A stretch of DNA of 34,567 bases from Ruminococcus sp. (GCA_017384945.1 JAFNSO010000105.1:1-34567), one strand, 5' to 3'; numbered from the stretch's first letter, positions 23,429 through 32,383 are shown. Notes: generated from the letters alone by a model not told the origin. A program made the numbers and translations.

Positions 23429-24391
23429 ATGAGACAGATCACAATTACCGAAAACGACGGCGGCCAGAGGCTCGACAAATTCCTGAGCAAGCGCTTCAGG
23501 ACTATGCCCAAGTCGCTGATGTACAAATACATAAGGACAAAATACATAAAGCTCAACGGCAAAAAATGCGACAAAGCAGACTTTGTAAGGGCGGGCGATG
23601 TGCTGACGCTGTACATTAAGGACGAGTTTTTCGAGGAAAGCCAAACCAAGAGCTACGAATTTCTGAAAGCTCCCGCGAAGCTCGACGTGGTGTACGAGGA
23701 TGAAAACCTTATTCTTATTGACAAAAAGCCGGGGGTTATCGTTCATCAGGACAAAAGCTATCACTTCGACTCGCTTGTAATGAGGGTACAGCATTATCTT
23801 TACAAAAAGGGCGAGTACGACCCCGAAAAAGAAAAGTCCTTCTCCCCCGCTCTTGTAAACAGAATCGACCGCAACACAGGCGGGATAGTAATAGCCGCGA
23901 AAAACGCCGAGAGTCTGAGGATCCTCAACGCGAAGATGAAGTCAAGAGAGCTGAAAAAATACTATCTGTGTCTTGTTTGCGGAAAGCCAAAATTCGACAA
24001 AGGAATTATGGAAGATTGGCTCTTAAAAAACAACAGCACAAATACCGTTAGGATTTTCAAAAACAAGGTCGAGGGAAGCAAGAACATCAAGACCGAGTAC
24101 AAAATTCTTGAATCAAACGGCAGAATGTCGCTCGCGGAGGTGCTGCTTCATACGGGAAGAACCCACCAGATAAGAGCTCATATGGCGTTTATAGGTCATC
24201 CGCTCGTCGGCGACAGCAAGTACGGCAAGGACAAAAGGAATTTTATAAAAGACGATTTCAAATGGCAGGCGCTGTACGCGTTCAAGCTGAAATTCGAGTT
24301 TGAGTCAGACGCGGGAATTCTCAGCTACCTCAATCATAAGGAGTTTGAAGTCAAAGACGTCTGGTTCAGGGATAGGATAAGCAAAAAGTAA
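23429..24391 (+). CDS. RluA-family 23S rRNA pseudouridine synthase (RluC/RluD type)
   Basis: 320 residues from the ATG with GGAGGAAG directly upstream; the in-frame stretch back to 23267 has no ribosome-binding site and overlaps the divergent small gene. An S4 RNA-binding domain (GGQRLDKFLSKRF, residues 11-23) comes first. The catalytic domain follows with DKKPGVIVHQDKSYH and VNRIDRNTGGIVIAAKN, which carries the catalytic aspartate. LLHTGRTHQIRAHMAFIGHP and GDSKYG are the other family motifs. It isomerises selected uridines of 23S rRNA; the exact position modified is not shown by sequence. Monocistronic. Confidence 0.93.
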   Translation: MRQITITENDGGQRLDKFLSKRFRTMPKSLMYKYIRTKYIKLNGKKCDKADFVRAGDVLTLYIKDEFFEESQTKSYEFLKAPAKLDVVYEDENLILIDKKPGVIVHQDKSYHFDSLVMRVQHYLYKKGEYDPEKEKSFSPALVNRIDRNTGGIVIAAKNAESLRILNAKMKSRELKKYYLCLVCGKPKFDKGIMEDWLLKNNSTNTVRIFKNKVEGSKNIKTEYKILESNGRMSLAEVLLHTGRTHQIRAHMAFIGHPLVGDSKYGKDKRNFIKDDFKWQALYAFKLKFEFESDAGILSYLNHKEFEVKDVWFRDRISKK

Positions 24392-24406
24392 AATGGTAAA
24401 AAGTAT

Positions 24407-24424
24407 GCCCGCTTTTCAGCGGGC
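24407..24424 (+). terminator. Hairpin terminator between convergent genes
   Basis: Perfect 6-bp GC stem GCCCGC/GCGGGC (24407-24412 and 24419-24424) with loop TTTTCA. TGCTTTTCTTATT follows on the plus strand, and ATACTTTTT on the minus strand, so it may serve both the pseudouridine synthase and the beta-helix gene. Confidence 0.75.
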
Positions 24425-24432
24425 TGCTTTTC

Positions 24433-27318
24433 TTATTCCGTAGCTTCTGTTGCTTGTGTAGGAGCTGTTGACTGAGTCGGGTCGGTTGCCGTTTCGGGTT
24501 CGGAGGACTCGGTCGGTTCGGTCAACTCGGTGGATTCGGTTATATCGGTTACTTCGGTTGACTCAACAGTCGTCTCCTCGGTCTGAGTGGTGGTCGGTGG
24601 CTCGGGAGCGTCGTAGTCGGCTGTCAGCGCCATTCCGAGGTATTTTACTCCGTCAAAGTCGATTATCGGCGCTACCCAATATTTTTCGGAAACGTATTTT
24701 GACTCGGAGTCAAATAATACGTCAAACTGCTTTTCATTTGTGACGGCTATCTGCTCGACCTTTCCGTTATCGGTAACAATTCCTACACGGTACTGAATAT
24801 TGTCGTAAGGAGAATTCCATTCGAGATGGTTTTTGTCCTCAAAGGTCTGAATTGAGATATCAGTAAGCTTCATATCGTAGTACAGTCTGGAGTACTCACC
24901 CTCGTCGCCCTTGAAACGCATATAACAGGGCTTGGGCTCCTTTCCGTCGGCGGCGGTGCCGTTGAAGATGTTCGAGTACGCCTGAACTCCGATGTTTCCG
25001 TAAGCGCCCGAGATACAGGGCTTGTTTTGGGGACAGTTTATTATATTATCGTGAACTGAAACGAACTTCTCAAAGCTCTTGTCTGAGTCGGAGGAGCCGT
25101 TTATATATATGCTGTCCTTTGAGTTGTGGTTGATCGTATTTCCTTTGATTTCAACCAAGTCGGCTCCGAAATTTATTCTGATTGGGTTGGTGGTGCAACC
25201 GCTGATTTCGTTGTCCTCAATCACATTGCCCATTCCGCCGTGAATATTTACTCCGTATACGGCGGAGCCGGAAACGCTGTTCTCCTTTATGACATTATCA
25301 TCGCAGAACTGAGTGTAGACTCCGTATTCGTTGTCGGAAATGATATTGCCTGACACGATGTTCTGCTCCGAAGCTGAGTAGAGCTTAACTCCGATTGAGG
25401 AGGTGTTTGAGATAATATTTTCACTTAGAAGGATCTTATCACTTTTTTGAATGGTTACACCTATCGGACACTGTGAGACGCTGTTCTTTGAGATTGTGTT
25501 GAGAGCGTGAGTGCTGTATACATATATTCCGTCATAAGAACAGGAAGTGATTGTGTTCTCGGTAAAATTGTTATTAAGTGAGTTTTTGATTAAAACGCCG
25601 TGTTGGCAGTTCTCGATATTGTTGCTGAAAATATCGCAGTTTTCGGTTGTCTCGTTGAGATATACGCCGTAGGTTGATGAGGTCGATATCTCGTTATTAT
25701 AAACCTTTACCATCTCAGTGTTACCAAGATTTACGGCGCTTCTGCCTGTTGAGGAAAACTTGTTTTCGGTGATTTCGCTGTTTTCGGTATAATGGAAGAA
25801 AACGCCGTCCTTTGTAAAGCTCGAAATATCGTTGTTCTTAACGGTGATGTTCGTTGAGGGTAATTCAAGGTTCAGAGGATAGGTCAGAAAAACGCCTATT
25901 CCCGACTTCGCGACGCCGTTTTTCAGCGTATTACCCTCGACAGTTACATTGTCACAGCCCTTGAGCTCGACTCCGTTAGATTCGTCCCCGACCGAGTCGG
26001 CGAGGTCAATGGTGTTCCCGACCACGCAGGAATTGACGGCGTAATTGAGCTGAACTCCGACGGAGCCGTTGCCAGAAATTGTGTTAGGCTTCGTTTCGCC
26101 CTTCTCGTTCCTGCCGACGTTTACGTTGTAGACCTTGTAGGTTCCCGCATGAATACCTGTTTTTAAATCGAGAGAATCGTAGTGCTCGCCCATAACCCTG
26201 ATTCCGGTGGGTCGGACGTAATTGTTATCCTTGACTCTGAGCTTTATTGTGTTGCCGTAGATGTAGAGCTTTGAGTCCTTTAGTTTATTTTCACACTGCT
26301 CGTTGCTGAGCTTGTTGAGGTTTCTAAAGTTGTAGCCATCGCCGATCGTCATAGAGCGGATATCAACGCCGAGCCCTACGTCGGTCATAGTATTGTTGTA
26401 AATCTTTGAATTCGACCAGTACACACCGTAGACCGCGATTCCGCCTATGTTCTCAAAGGTGTTGTTGTATACGGAGATATTGTCGAAGAGCTTTCCCGGT
26501 ACGGCATGATGACTGCCTATTCCCCGGAATTTGTTCTTGAAGTTACAGTTTCTGACAACTATATTCTTTGTCGGGGTTTTGTCGTAGTACACGAACTCGG
26601 GCATAGCCTCGTAGGTCGCGACGTCAAACTGAATAGCCTCTCTGCCGCCGTCGTTCTTGAAGGTGTTTACGGGCTTTTCGTTTGAAAATGAGCATTTGTA
26701 GATTTTTGAGTTATTTACAGCTCCGAACTCGACGTCGTGGCAGTTGTAGTTTCCTACAAAGCTGCAATTCTTTATTGTTATTTTCTCACAGTGAGCGAAA
26801 CGCATTGTGGAGTGCTGGATACGCCAGTTAGCGGTTCCCGCCTGAGAGTAAGGTACGGCAGCGTCCCAGATTCCTCCGTCGATTGTGATGTTTTTTGCTC
26901 CCGAATAGCCCGTCGCGGCGTAGGCGTTCTTTTTGTAGCCGTTGCGAAGAAGGTTTCCGTAGTAACGGAAGCGGCAGTTTTTCGCTGATAAGTAGGTGTT
27001 GCTGAAAATCCTTATCGTTCTGTCGAGGGAATAGTTGCCCTTTGATACGGTAACCTTCGCGATTTTTGACGCCTTCCCCTTTTTTCGGGCTGTCTCAAGA
27101 GCGGCGTTGAGCGCCTTGGAAAAATTCTTGCCGTACTTTTTTGCTGTAAATTTCTTTTTGTATTTTCCGCATTTGACCGTGATTGTGCCCTTTGAGTTGG
27201 TGTATGTCACGGCATAGGAGACGGAAACCGTCGCTATGCTGACCATAAACAGAGTAATTATAAACACAGCGGCAAAGCGGAGGGTTGTTTTCTTCATTCT
27301 GATTATATATCCTTTCAT
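24433..27318 (-). CDS. Large secreted right-handed beta-helix protein with Thr/Glu-rich tail
   Basis: 961 residues. The N-terminal signal sequence (about 1-36) has the core FAAVFIITLFMVSIATVSVS. A pectate-lyase-like leader domain (to ~160) precedes about 600 residues of parallel beta-helix repeats. These repeat N-x-I/V-x-x-N-x-I patterns such as SGIGVFLTYPLNLE and NIVSGNIISDNEYGVY, matching NosD/PbH1 repeats. A fibronectin-like beta domain (~815-905) follows. The last ~55 residues are Thr/Glu/Ser/Pro-rich, resembling a linker, yet nothing follows: no dockerin, LPxTG or membrane anchor. Catalytic activity is not evident. The first ATG overlaps the pgeF stop (ATGA); an ATG seven codons on has AAAGGA 12 bp upstream and is an alternative start. 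Confidence 0.82.
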   Translation of the reverse strand: MKGYIIRMKKTTLRFAAVFIITLFMVSIATVSVSYAVTYTNSKGTITVKCGKYKKKFTAKKYGKNFSKALNAALETARKKGKASKIAKVTVSKGNYSLDRTIRIFSNTYLSAKNCRFRYYGNLLRNGYKKNAYAATGYSGAKNITIDGGIWDAAVPYSQAGTANWRIQHSTMRFAHCEKITIKNCSFVGNYNCHDVEFGAVNNSKIYKCSFSNEKPVNTFKNDGGREAIQFDVATYEAMPEFVYYDKTPTKNIVVRNCNFKNKFRGIGSHHAVPGKLFDNISVYNNTFENIGGIAVYGVYWSNSKIYNNTMTDVGLGVDIRSMTIGDGYNFRNLNKLSNEQCENKLKDSKLYIYGNTIKLRVKDNNYVRPTGIRVMGEHYDSLDLKTGIHAGTYKVYNVNVGRNEKGETKPNTISGNGSVGVQLNYAVNSCVVGNTIDLADSVGDESNGVELKGCDNVTVEGNTLKNGVAKSGIGVFLTYPLNLELPSTNITVKNNDISSFTKDGVFFHYTENSEITENKFSSTGRSAVNLGNTEMVKVYNNEISTSSTYGVYLNETTENCDIFSNNIENCQHGVLIKNSLNNNFTENTITSCSYDGIYVYSTHALNTISKNSVSQCPIGVTIQKSDKILLSENIISNTSSIGVKLYSASEQNIVSGNIISDNEYGVYTQFCDDNVIKENSVSGSAVYGVNIHGGMGNVIEDNEISGCTTNPIRINFGADLVEIKGNTINHNSKDSIYINGSSDSDKSFEKFVSVHDNIINCPQNKPCISGAYGNIGVQAYSNIFNGTAADGKEPKPCYMRFKGDEGEYSRLYYDMKLTDISIQTFEDKNHLEWNSPYDNIQYRVGIVTDNGKVEQIAVTNEKQFDVLFDSESKYVSEKYWVAPIIDFDGVKYLGMALTADYDAPEPPTTTQTEETTVESTEVTDITESTELTEPTESSEPETATDPTQSTAPTQATEATE

Positions 27319-28148
27319 TCAGTTATCGACATCATCGCGCACATCGTTCCCCGCTGACCGTTAGTCGCGCGGTGCGACCAAAGCAGCGAGCTGTTGCATT
27401 TTGTACACAGGTCGGATATAGTAATGTTTTTTTCGCTGACTCCAGCCCTTGTTAGTATCTGACGGTTGCACTCAAGAAGGTCGAGGTAGTATTTTTCATT
27501 CTCCTTGGGAAAAATAAATTTCGAGTTATCCAAATCACTGAGCTTGTAGAATTCGTCGGCGCACGCCTTGTCTACCTCGTAGCAGCATTTTGAAATCGCG
27601 GGACCGATTGCGCAAAGCAGATTCGCGGGATCAGTTCCGTAGAGCTCAGTCATTTTTTCGACGACTTTTTGCCCTATTCTCCCGACGGTGCCCCGCCAGC
27701 CCGCGTGAGCGAGCCCAATCGCTTTGTTTTTTGTATCGACAAAAAACAGAGGCGTACAGTCGGCGTAGTAGGTCACGAGTGTCACGTTTTTTTCATTCGT
27801 AATGAGAGCGTCAACGCTCTGCATATCGCGCGGCTTTGTAATTCCGATTCCGATGTTTTCGCTTGTAACGGGACGGACAAAGGTATGATGATCCTGAGCC
27901 GAGGCCACAAGAGTATTAAAATCAAGCCCCGCGGACTTACAGAGCCTTTTATAGTTTTCCACAACATTGTCGGGATTATCACCTCGGTTAAAGGCTAAGT
28001 TCATCGAGCTGAAAATTCCCTCGCTGACACCGCCGAGTCGGGTAGAAAAAGCGTGTTTTATAAAGCTTACTTCTTCTAAAGAATTATACGTAAGGTACGG
28101 AACGCTGTTTTCGTTGTTGAGCTTCATAGTTTTGCTGTATAATTTCAT
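27315..28148 (-). CDS. pgeF: PgeF/YfiH (LACC1-like) peptidoglycan editing factor / purine nucleoside phosphorylase
   Basis: 277 residues of the multicopper-oxidase-like DUF152 fold. The metal and active-site motifs are present: VASAQDHHTFV, YYADCTPLFFVD, GLAHAGWRGTVGRIG, CAIGPAISKCCYEV and SLLWSHRATNGQRG. Family members cleave purine nucleosides, and E. coli YfiH clears misincorporated serine in peptidoglycan precursors. The N-terminal HAFSTRLGGVSEG is typical. It overlaps the downstream beta-helix gene by 4 bp, an unusual partner. Confidence 0.93.
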   Translation of the reverse strand: MKLYSKTMKLNNENSVPYLTYNSLEEVSFIKHAFSTRLGGVSEGIFSSMNLAFNRGDNPDNVVENYKRLCKSAGLDFNTLVASAQDHHTFVRPVTSENIGIGITKPRDMQSVDALITNEKNVTLVTYYADCTPLFFVDTKNKAIGLAHAGWRGTVGRIGQKVVEKMTELYGTDPANLLCAIGPAISKCCYEVDKACADEFYKLSDLDNSKFIFPKENEKYYLDLLECNRQILTRAGVSEKNITISDLCTKCNSSLLWSHRATNGQRGTMCAMMSITE

Positions 28149-28186
28149 TAAATCACCATTTATATATTAACTCATTCCGGAAAAAC

Positions 28187-28215
28187 TTGCAAGTACAAAA
28201 ATTATTTGATATAAT
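28187..28215 (+). promoter_or_regulatory. Sigma-A promoter of the Cys-rich small gene
   Basis: TTGCAA (28187-28192), a 17-bp spacer and a perfect TATAAT (28210-28215) on the plus strand leave a leader of about 70 bases before the ATG at 28291. Confidence 0.75.
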
Positions 28216-28290
28216 ATACAAAACTGATTGATTGCATATTAACAATATTTTAAATGTCAATAATGATGATATTTTGAAGAAGGGTTCAAA

Positions 28291-28491
28291 ATGAAAAAGC
28301 TATTCGGAAAAAACATAACCACAAGCTGCGAGTACTGCCAGAATTTTGACTTTGACGGCGGAAAATGCGTTTTCGGCAGAAGCATAGGAGAAAACGGCAA
28401 ATGCAAGAAATTCGACTACAACCCGACGCTTAGAAAGCCGAAGGCTGACGCGGTGATGATGCAGTTTTCAAAGGAAGATTTTGAGCTTTAG
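28291..28491 (+). CDS. Small Cys-rich protein, putative metal-binding (66 aa)
   Basis: 66 residues with CEYCQNFDFDGGKC and a fourth cysteine in NGKCKKFDYNP, giving a Cys4 pattern (C-x2-C-x8-C-x15-C) suited to a zinc or Fe-S site. No signal peptide is seen, so it is cytosolic. GAAGGG lies ahead of the ATG and a good promoter is further upstream. Similar short C-x2-C proteins ending in a basic K/R-F-x-Y-x-P segment are common in Clostridia and lack a known function. It is a stand-alone plus-strand gene between two minus-strand blocks. Confidence 0.75.
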   Translation: MKKLFGKNITTSCEYCQNFDFDGGKCVFGRSIGENGKCKKFDYNPTLRKPKADAVMMQFSKEDFEL

Positions 28492-28567
28492 GCATAAATA
28501 TTTTTCGGGCAGAATAATACAAAAGGATTTTTAAGCTTATTCATAATGAAGCTCCTGTGTATAAAAC

Positions 28568-28592
28568 AATGTCGGGCAAAACGCCCGACATT
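28568..28592. terminator. Bidirectional rho-independent terminator
   Basis: Perfect 10-bp stem AATGTCGGGC/GCCCGACATT (28568-28577 and 28583-28592). On the plus strand TATTATTTTTATT follows and can end the Cys-rich gene. On the minus strand GTTTTATA follows and can end the LicD operon. Confidence 0.85.
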
Positions 28593-28603
28593 TATTATTT
28601 TTA

Positions 28604-30001
28604 TTAATCGAAAATCGGAACGCCCGTGCTTCTTAAATACTGCTCGGGGCTCTCTTTCAGGTAAATCTCGGGGACAAGCCTTAATACCTTCATCGCGTAG
28701 GTTATCTCATTGCCCTCGGAGTCAAACGAACTCGGTCTGCCCTCGTTCTCCCAAATCTTCGTAGCGTATTTGAACAGCTCCTCGTCAATGTAGAAGCCGA
28801 TTTTGTCGTCATAATAACGGTCAGACGCGCTGAGATAGGGCTTCATAAGCGATTTGAGCTTTTTAATGTCGTCATTCTCGTAGGCTTTTCTGAGAGCGTC
28901 GTATTTGTTTCTGAGCTTATACCAAATGTCGATTCTGTCAACCGAACGACGAGCCTGATTAAAGGTCTTTACGGCGGGATTGACGGTGGGATTGTAAACC
29001 CTGCCCATCCATCTGTTGTAGTCCATCTTATAATCGACGAGATCGAGGATTGAGTAGCCGTCGCCGCTCACGCAGTCAAGAAACTCCTGATACGGCGTAT
29101 CAACGTCCCAGATCACGACGGCTCTGTCGCTGCCGCCGATCTCAAAGCTCTGCTTTGTCTGCCAGTTGTTGCCGTAGAGCTGAGAGAAGTAGAGCTCCTC
29201 GTCCTCGTAGACCTTCATCTGCCTGCCCTCAAACTCGGTGGTCTTTACCCTTGTAAAGAGGTCGAGCGGGAATTTTATGACGTTCGCCTTTCCGTCCATA
29301 TACGCAAAGCAGTTCTCCCTGAGAGTCGGGTCGGCAAGACGCTTTTCCTCGGGAATGAAACGGTTCGAGGTGTAGGGCTTTGTCGCGTTTACGTTTTCGT
29401 CGACGATGTATTTTGCGAGCTCCTCCCGAGTCATCTTCTTGGCCTTCATCATTCCCTGATGAAGATAGTTAGCGTTTTCAAGCTTGACCTTTCTCATAAT
29501 GTGGGACTTAAAGCGCTTGATTCCCGTAATTCGGGATATAAGCTTATAGAACACAATCCACTTTGCCTGAGAAGCCTGCTTGAAGTTATCGAGCACAAGG
29601 AAGCGCTCGGAGCCTCTTACCTCGTCGGAGGGCTCAAACTCACGCATGGGGTTGATCGTAATACTGATTCCGTAGGACTTTTTGAACTCCGAGGAACCGC
29701 CGTCAAACAGCAGAGAGGTTTTGTCGCAATAACGGAACTTAAAATGCTGGAGACGGTAGTTATTGCGCCAGCTCTCAATTTCTCTGGTGTCCGAGAGGTT
29801 CTTGCTTACGTACTTTTCGAGCTTATCAATATCGGAAAGCGGCATTGAAATCTTGAAGTAGCACTGATCATCGGCGAATTTTTTGTGGTCAAGCACATAG
29901 CGGGCGCTCTCGTTGGCGACAATATATTTTAAGTTTTCTTTCTCGCAGATTGAGACTATCTCGTCGAACAGCTCAAGAATTCTTTTCTGAATCTTTGTCA
30001 T
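28604..30001 (-). CDS. LicD-like protein with degenerate active site
   Basis: 465 residues from the ATG two bases past the stop of the upstream LicD gene, with AAGGGCG as ribosome-binding site; in-frame codons to 30055 lie inside that gene. The N-terminal helix (RILELFDEIVSICEKENLKY) aligns with LicD proteins. Where LicD has G-S-x-L-G-A-x-R-H and a DDDID metal site, this protein reads NESARYVLDHKKFADDQCYF. The acidic cluster is therefore largely gone. A later block (TTEFEGRQM ... YFSQLYGNNW) matches the FEG/YG segment of the upstream paralogue. It may be a partner or a changed-specificity enzyme rather than an active phosphotransferase. Confidence 0.72.
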   Translation of the reverse strand: MTKIQKRILELFDEIVSICEKENLKYIVANESARYVLDHKKFADDQCYFKISMPLSDIDKLEKYVSKNLSDTREIESWRNNYRLQHFKFRYCDKTSLLFDGGSSEFKKSYGISITINPMREFEPSDEVRGSERFLVLDNFKQASQAKWIVFYKLISRITGIKRFKSHIMRKVKLENANYLHQGMMKAKKMTREELAKYIVDENVNATKPYTSNRFIPEEKRLADPTLRENCFAYMDGKANVIKFPLDLFTRVKTTEFEGRQMKVYEDEELYFSQLYGNNWQTKQSFEIGGSDRAVVIWDVDTPYQEFLDCVSGDGYSILDLVDYKMDYNRWMGRVYNPTVNPAVKTFNQARRSVDRIDIWYKLRNKYDALRKAYENDDIKKLKSLMKPYLSASDRYYDDKIGFYIDEELFKYATKIWENEGRPSSFDSEGNEITYAMKVLRLVPEIYLKESPEQYLRSTGVPIFD

Positions 30002-30002
30002 A

Positions 30003-31589
30003 TTACACGCCCTTCTTTCTGATATCAAGCAGGAGCATTCCGTCAGCGGTTTCACCCTTGACCTTTTTGTAATACTTCTCGGCGGTCTCTTTGTCGCCCT
30101 TCATATAGGCGATGTCGCCAAGCGCCTTCTCAATCCTGTCGTTGTCGGGATATTTTTCGAGAAGCTTTTCGGCAAGAGCCTGAGCCTCGGGATCCGCCTT
30201 AATAACCTTGATTTCAAGGTTGTAGAGCTTGATTTCCTTGCTGTGCGGATACTTTTCAACCGCTTTTTTGATAAGAGCCTCAGCCTTGTCGTACTCCTTG
30301 TAGACCATCGCCGCCTTGATCTCGCGGGCGTCGATTACAAGCTGCCAGAGAGCTTTGAGCCTGTCCGTATAAGGAATGAAGTTCATATCGCGCAGCTTCA
30401 TAAGCTTTGAGGCTACGGTGAAGTTGTTGCGGGTGTAGAGCATATTGAAAATCGCGGCGTAGAACAAATCCTCGCCCATATCAAAGTAGCTTTCCCAGTA
30501 GCGGACGCTGAACTGGAGCTGCTTTTCATAATATTCGGAGAACACCTCGTCGAGAAGCCTTAGCTTTTTCTCGTCGCCCGCGTCAAGCAGGGTGTTCACA
30601 TCGGTGATTCCGTGTTCTCTTAGCTTTTTCTCCGTCTTATATTTTACAAACTCGCCGAGCTTGTCGTAAACGTGGTGGAGGTGAACGCCTACCTTGTAGC
30701 CCTCCTCGACCATAACGTGCTTTGCCTTCTGACGCTCCTTTTTCAGAGCCTTTTCGTCGAGCAGACGCATATAGTCGTTTACGTAAGCCGAGCAGGGGAT
30801 TCCCGTGTGGGACATCTGCGAATGATGCTTCTGATCCTTTGGCATAATGTTCCAGTCGTCGCCGTAATAATAGGTCAGAAGCTCGGCGTACTTTGCTGAA
30901 ATCGGGAATTTTCTGCCCTCGAACTCAGCATGGTAGACCTTGTCATAAAGGAATTTCGGAGCGTAGGAAACGGGGCCGTATTTTCTCGCCGAGCATGAGA
31001 GGTAGGTGTCGCAGTCGTCGTAATGCTGATTGAAAATCTTCTTTTCAAGGTGTCTTAACACCCTTTCCTTGCCGACGAATCTCTCCCAGCGTCTGAACTT
31101 GTTGTACAAATCCATCTGCTTTTTGCTCTTGTAACGGTAGTGACGGTAGCTTGAGTTGCAGTACTCGTCGTAAGCAAAGTAGAGGTCGATAGCCTCCTGC
31201 TTTTTGACGGGATCTCCCGGGAGCTCCATCATATAGAAAACGTCGATGCACTGACCGCAAATAGGCTTCCAGAACGCGAAGTTCGAGCTGAGTCTGAGTG
31301 ACTCAACGTCTACGTAGCGGCCGAAAACTCCCGGAAAGTCGCGGTCGAGTCTGCCGTCGCAGTAAACACGCTTTTTGGGATCAAGCTCCTTTTTGCACGA
31401 CTCGACCCACTTGTAGTAGTTTTCCTCGGTCATATTTATGTCGATATCGTCATCCCACGGGATAAAGCCCTCGTGACGAATCGCGCCGAGAGTCGAGCCG
31501 AAGTCGACAAAATACTCAATATCATATTTTTTGCAGATATCGTCAATCTCGGAAAGGAGATTAAACAGATATTTTTGTGTAGCGTCCAT
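30003..31589 (-). CDS. LicD-family phosphotransferase with C-terminal TPR-like repeats
   Basis: 528 residues. The canonical LicD nucleotidyltransferase-fold motif GSTLGAIRHEGFIPWDDDID lies at residues 31-50. Downstream come EFEGRKFPISAKYAELLTYY and the YGDDW element. LicD enzymes move phosphocholine, or similar alditol- or ethanolamine-phosphate groups, from a CDP carrier to cell-wall or surface glycopolymers. The last ~100 residues carry helical TPR-like pairs (YDKAEALIKKAVEKYP, ALAEKLLEKYPDN, GDKETAEKYYKKVK), unusual for LicD and suited to protein contact. It lies 19 bp after a cytidylyltransferase-like gene, which suggests a donor-making and transferring pair. Confidence 0.88.
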   Translation of the reverse strand: MDATQKYLFNLLSEIDDICKKYDIEYFVDFGSTLGAIRHEGFIPWDDDIDINMTEENYYKWVESCKKELDPKKRVYCDGRLDRDFPGVFGRYVDVESLRLSSNFAFWKPICGQCIDVFYMMELPGDPVKKQEAIDLYFAYDEYCNSSYRHYRYKSKKQMDLYNKFRRWERFVGKERVLRHLEKKIFNQHYDDCDTYLSCSARKYGPVSYAPKFLYDKVYHAEFEGRKFPISAKYAELLTYYYGDDWNIMPKDQKHHSQMSHTGIPCSAYVNDYMRLLDEKALKKERQKAKHVMVEEGYKVGVHLHHVYDKLGEFVKYKTEKKLREHGITDVNTLLDAGDEKKLRLLDEVFSEYYEKQLQFSVRYWESYFDMGEDLFYAAIFNMLYTRNNFTVASKLMKLRDMNFIPYTDRLKALWQLVIDAREIKAAMVYKEYDKAEALIKKAVEKYPHSKEIKLYNLEIKVIKADPEAQALAEKLLEKYPDNDRIEKALGDIAYMKGDKETAEKYYKKVKGETADGMLLLDIRKKGV

Positions 31590-31608
31590 ATGTATACCCT
31601 ATTCCAAA

Positions 31609-32325
31609 TTATAATTCGCCGCGCTTCTTCTTCAGAAGCACATATCCCTCAAAAATATCGAGGTCCTCTTTGGTTGTTATTTTGATATTTGTCTGACTTC
31701 CCTTGGAGAAGTAAATCGTCTTGCCGAGAGCGTACATCATCGTTGTGGTGTGAGGTTCAACCTCGTTGATCACTCCCGTTCTTTCGCCCTCGTCATAAAG
31801 GTCGCAGACGAACTTGTACTGAAAAGCGTGCGGTGAGTTCATACAGCAGACCGTGTCGCGGTCGATGTACTGAGTGGTTTTTGTCTCGTCGTCCTTGATT
31901 CCCGAGAGGTAGATGAAGTTGGTTGTGGAAATAGCGTTGCCCTTCTCTGCGCAAACCTTGATTGCGTCGGAAATGATATCGTGCTCAACAAACGGAGAAG
32001 CTCCGAAGTGAACCAAAACGATATCGTCGTCGGAAATCTTGTCCTTCAGATTGCTGATACCGTTTTTAACGGACGCCTGGAAGGTGTCGCCGCCCTTTGT
32101 GACCCACTTGACCTTGTCGAGCTTGTACTCGTTGACCATTTCTCTGAGGTACTCGATGTGGCTTTCGACGCAGACAATCTCGATCGCGTCGATTTCGGGA
32201 TGAGTGTTGAACTTTTCAACGGTGTAGGCGAGCACAGGCTTGCCGAGAATCTCAATAAACTGCTTAGGACGGTCGGCGCCGACTCTTGAACCGACTCCTC
32301 CCGCGAGTATTACCGCGATATTCAT
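31609..32325 (-). CDS. IspD/TarI-like cytidylyltransferase with altered active site
   Basis: 238 residues from the ATG with AAAGGAAG upstream. The nucleotide-binding loop ILAGGVGSRVGADRPKQF and the catalytic lysine are intact, as is the late NIKITTKEDLDI. Two key spots differ from IspD/TarI. The GGxxRxxSV motif reads GGDTFQASV, and the HDAxRP motif reads HFGASPFV, so the acidic and arginine residues that hold the polyol phosphate in IspD are missing. It is therefore unlikely to be the MEP-pathway enzyme. It probably makes a CDP-activated group for the LicD proteins downstream. It has its own promoter. Confidence 0.82.
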   Translation of the reverse strand: MNIAVILAGGVGSRVGADRPKQFIEILGKPVLAYTVEKFNTHPEIDAIEIVCVESHIEYLREMVNEYKLDKVKWVTKGGDTFQASVKNGISNLKDKISDDDIVLVHFGASPFVEHDIISDAIKVCAEKGNAISTTNFIYLSGIKDDETKTTQYIDRDTVCCMNSPHAFQYKFVCDLYDEGERTGVINEVEPHTTTMMYALGKTIYFSKGSQTNIKITTKEDLDIFEGYVLLKKKRGEL

Positions 32326-32383
32326 TATTACCAAACTTCCTTTCGGGATAACACACATTTTCCCATAGATAGTCATTATAATT

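Noticed and set aside
25000..26900. Periodic N-x-I-type sequence in the beta-helix gene as a DNA repeat array
   Set aside because: Periodicity is at protein level (beta-helix coils) with diverged DNA, so it is ordinary protein architecture.
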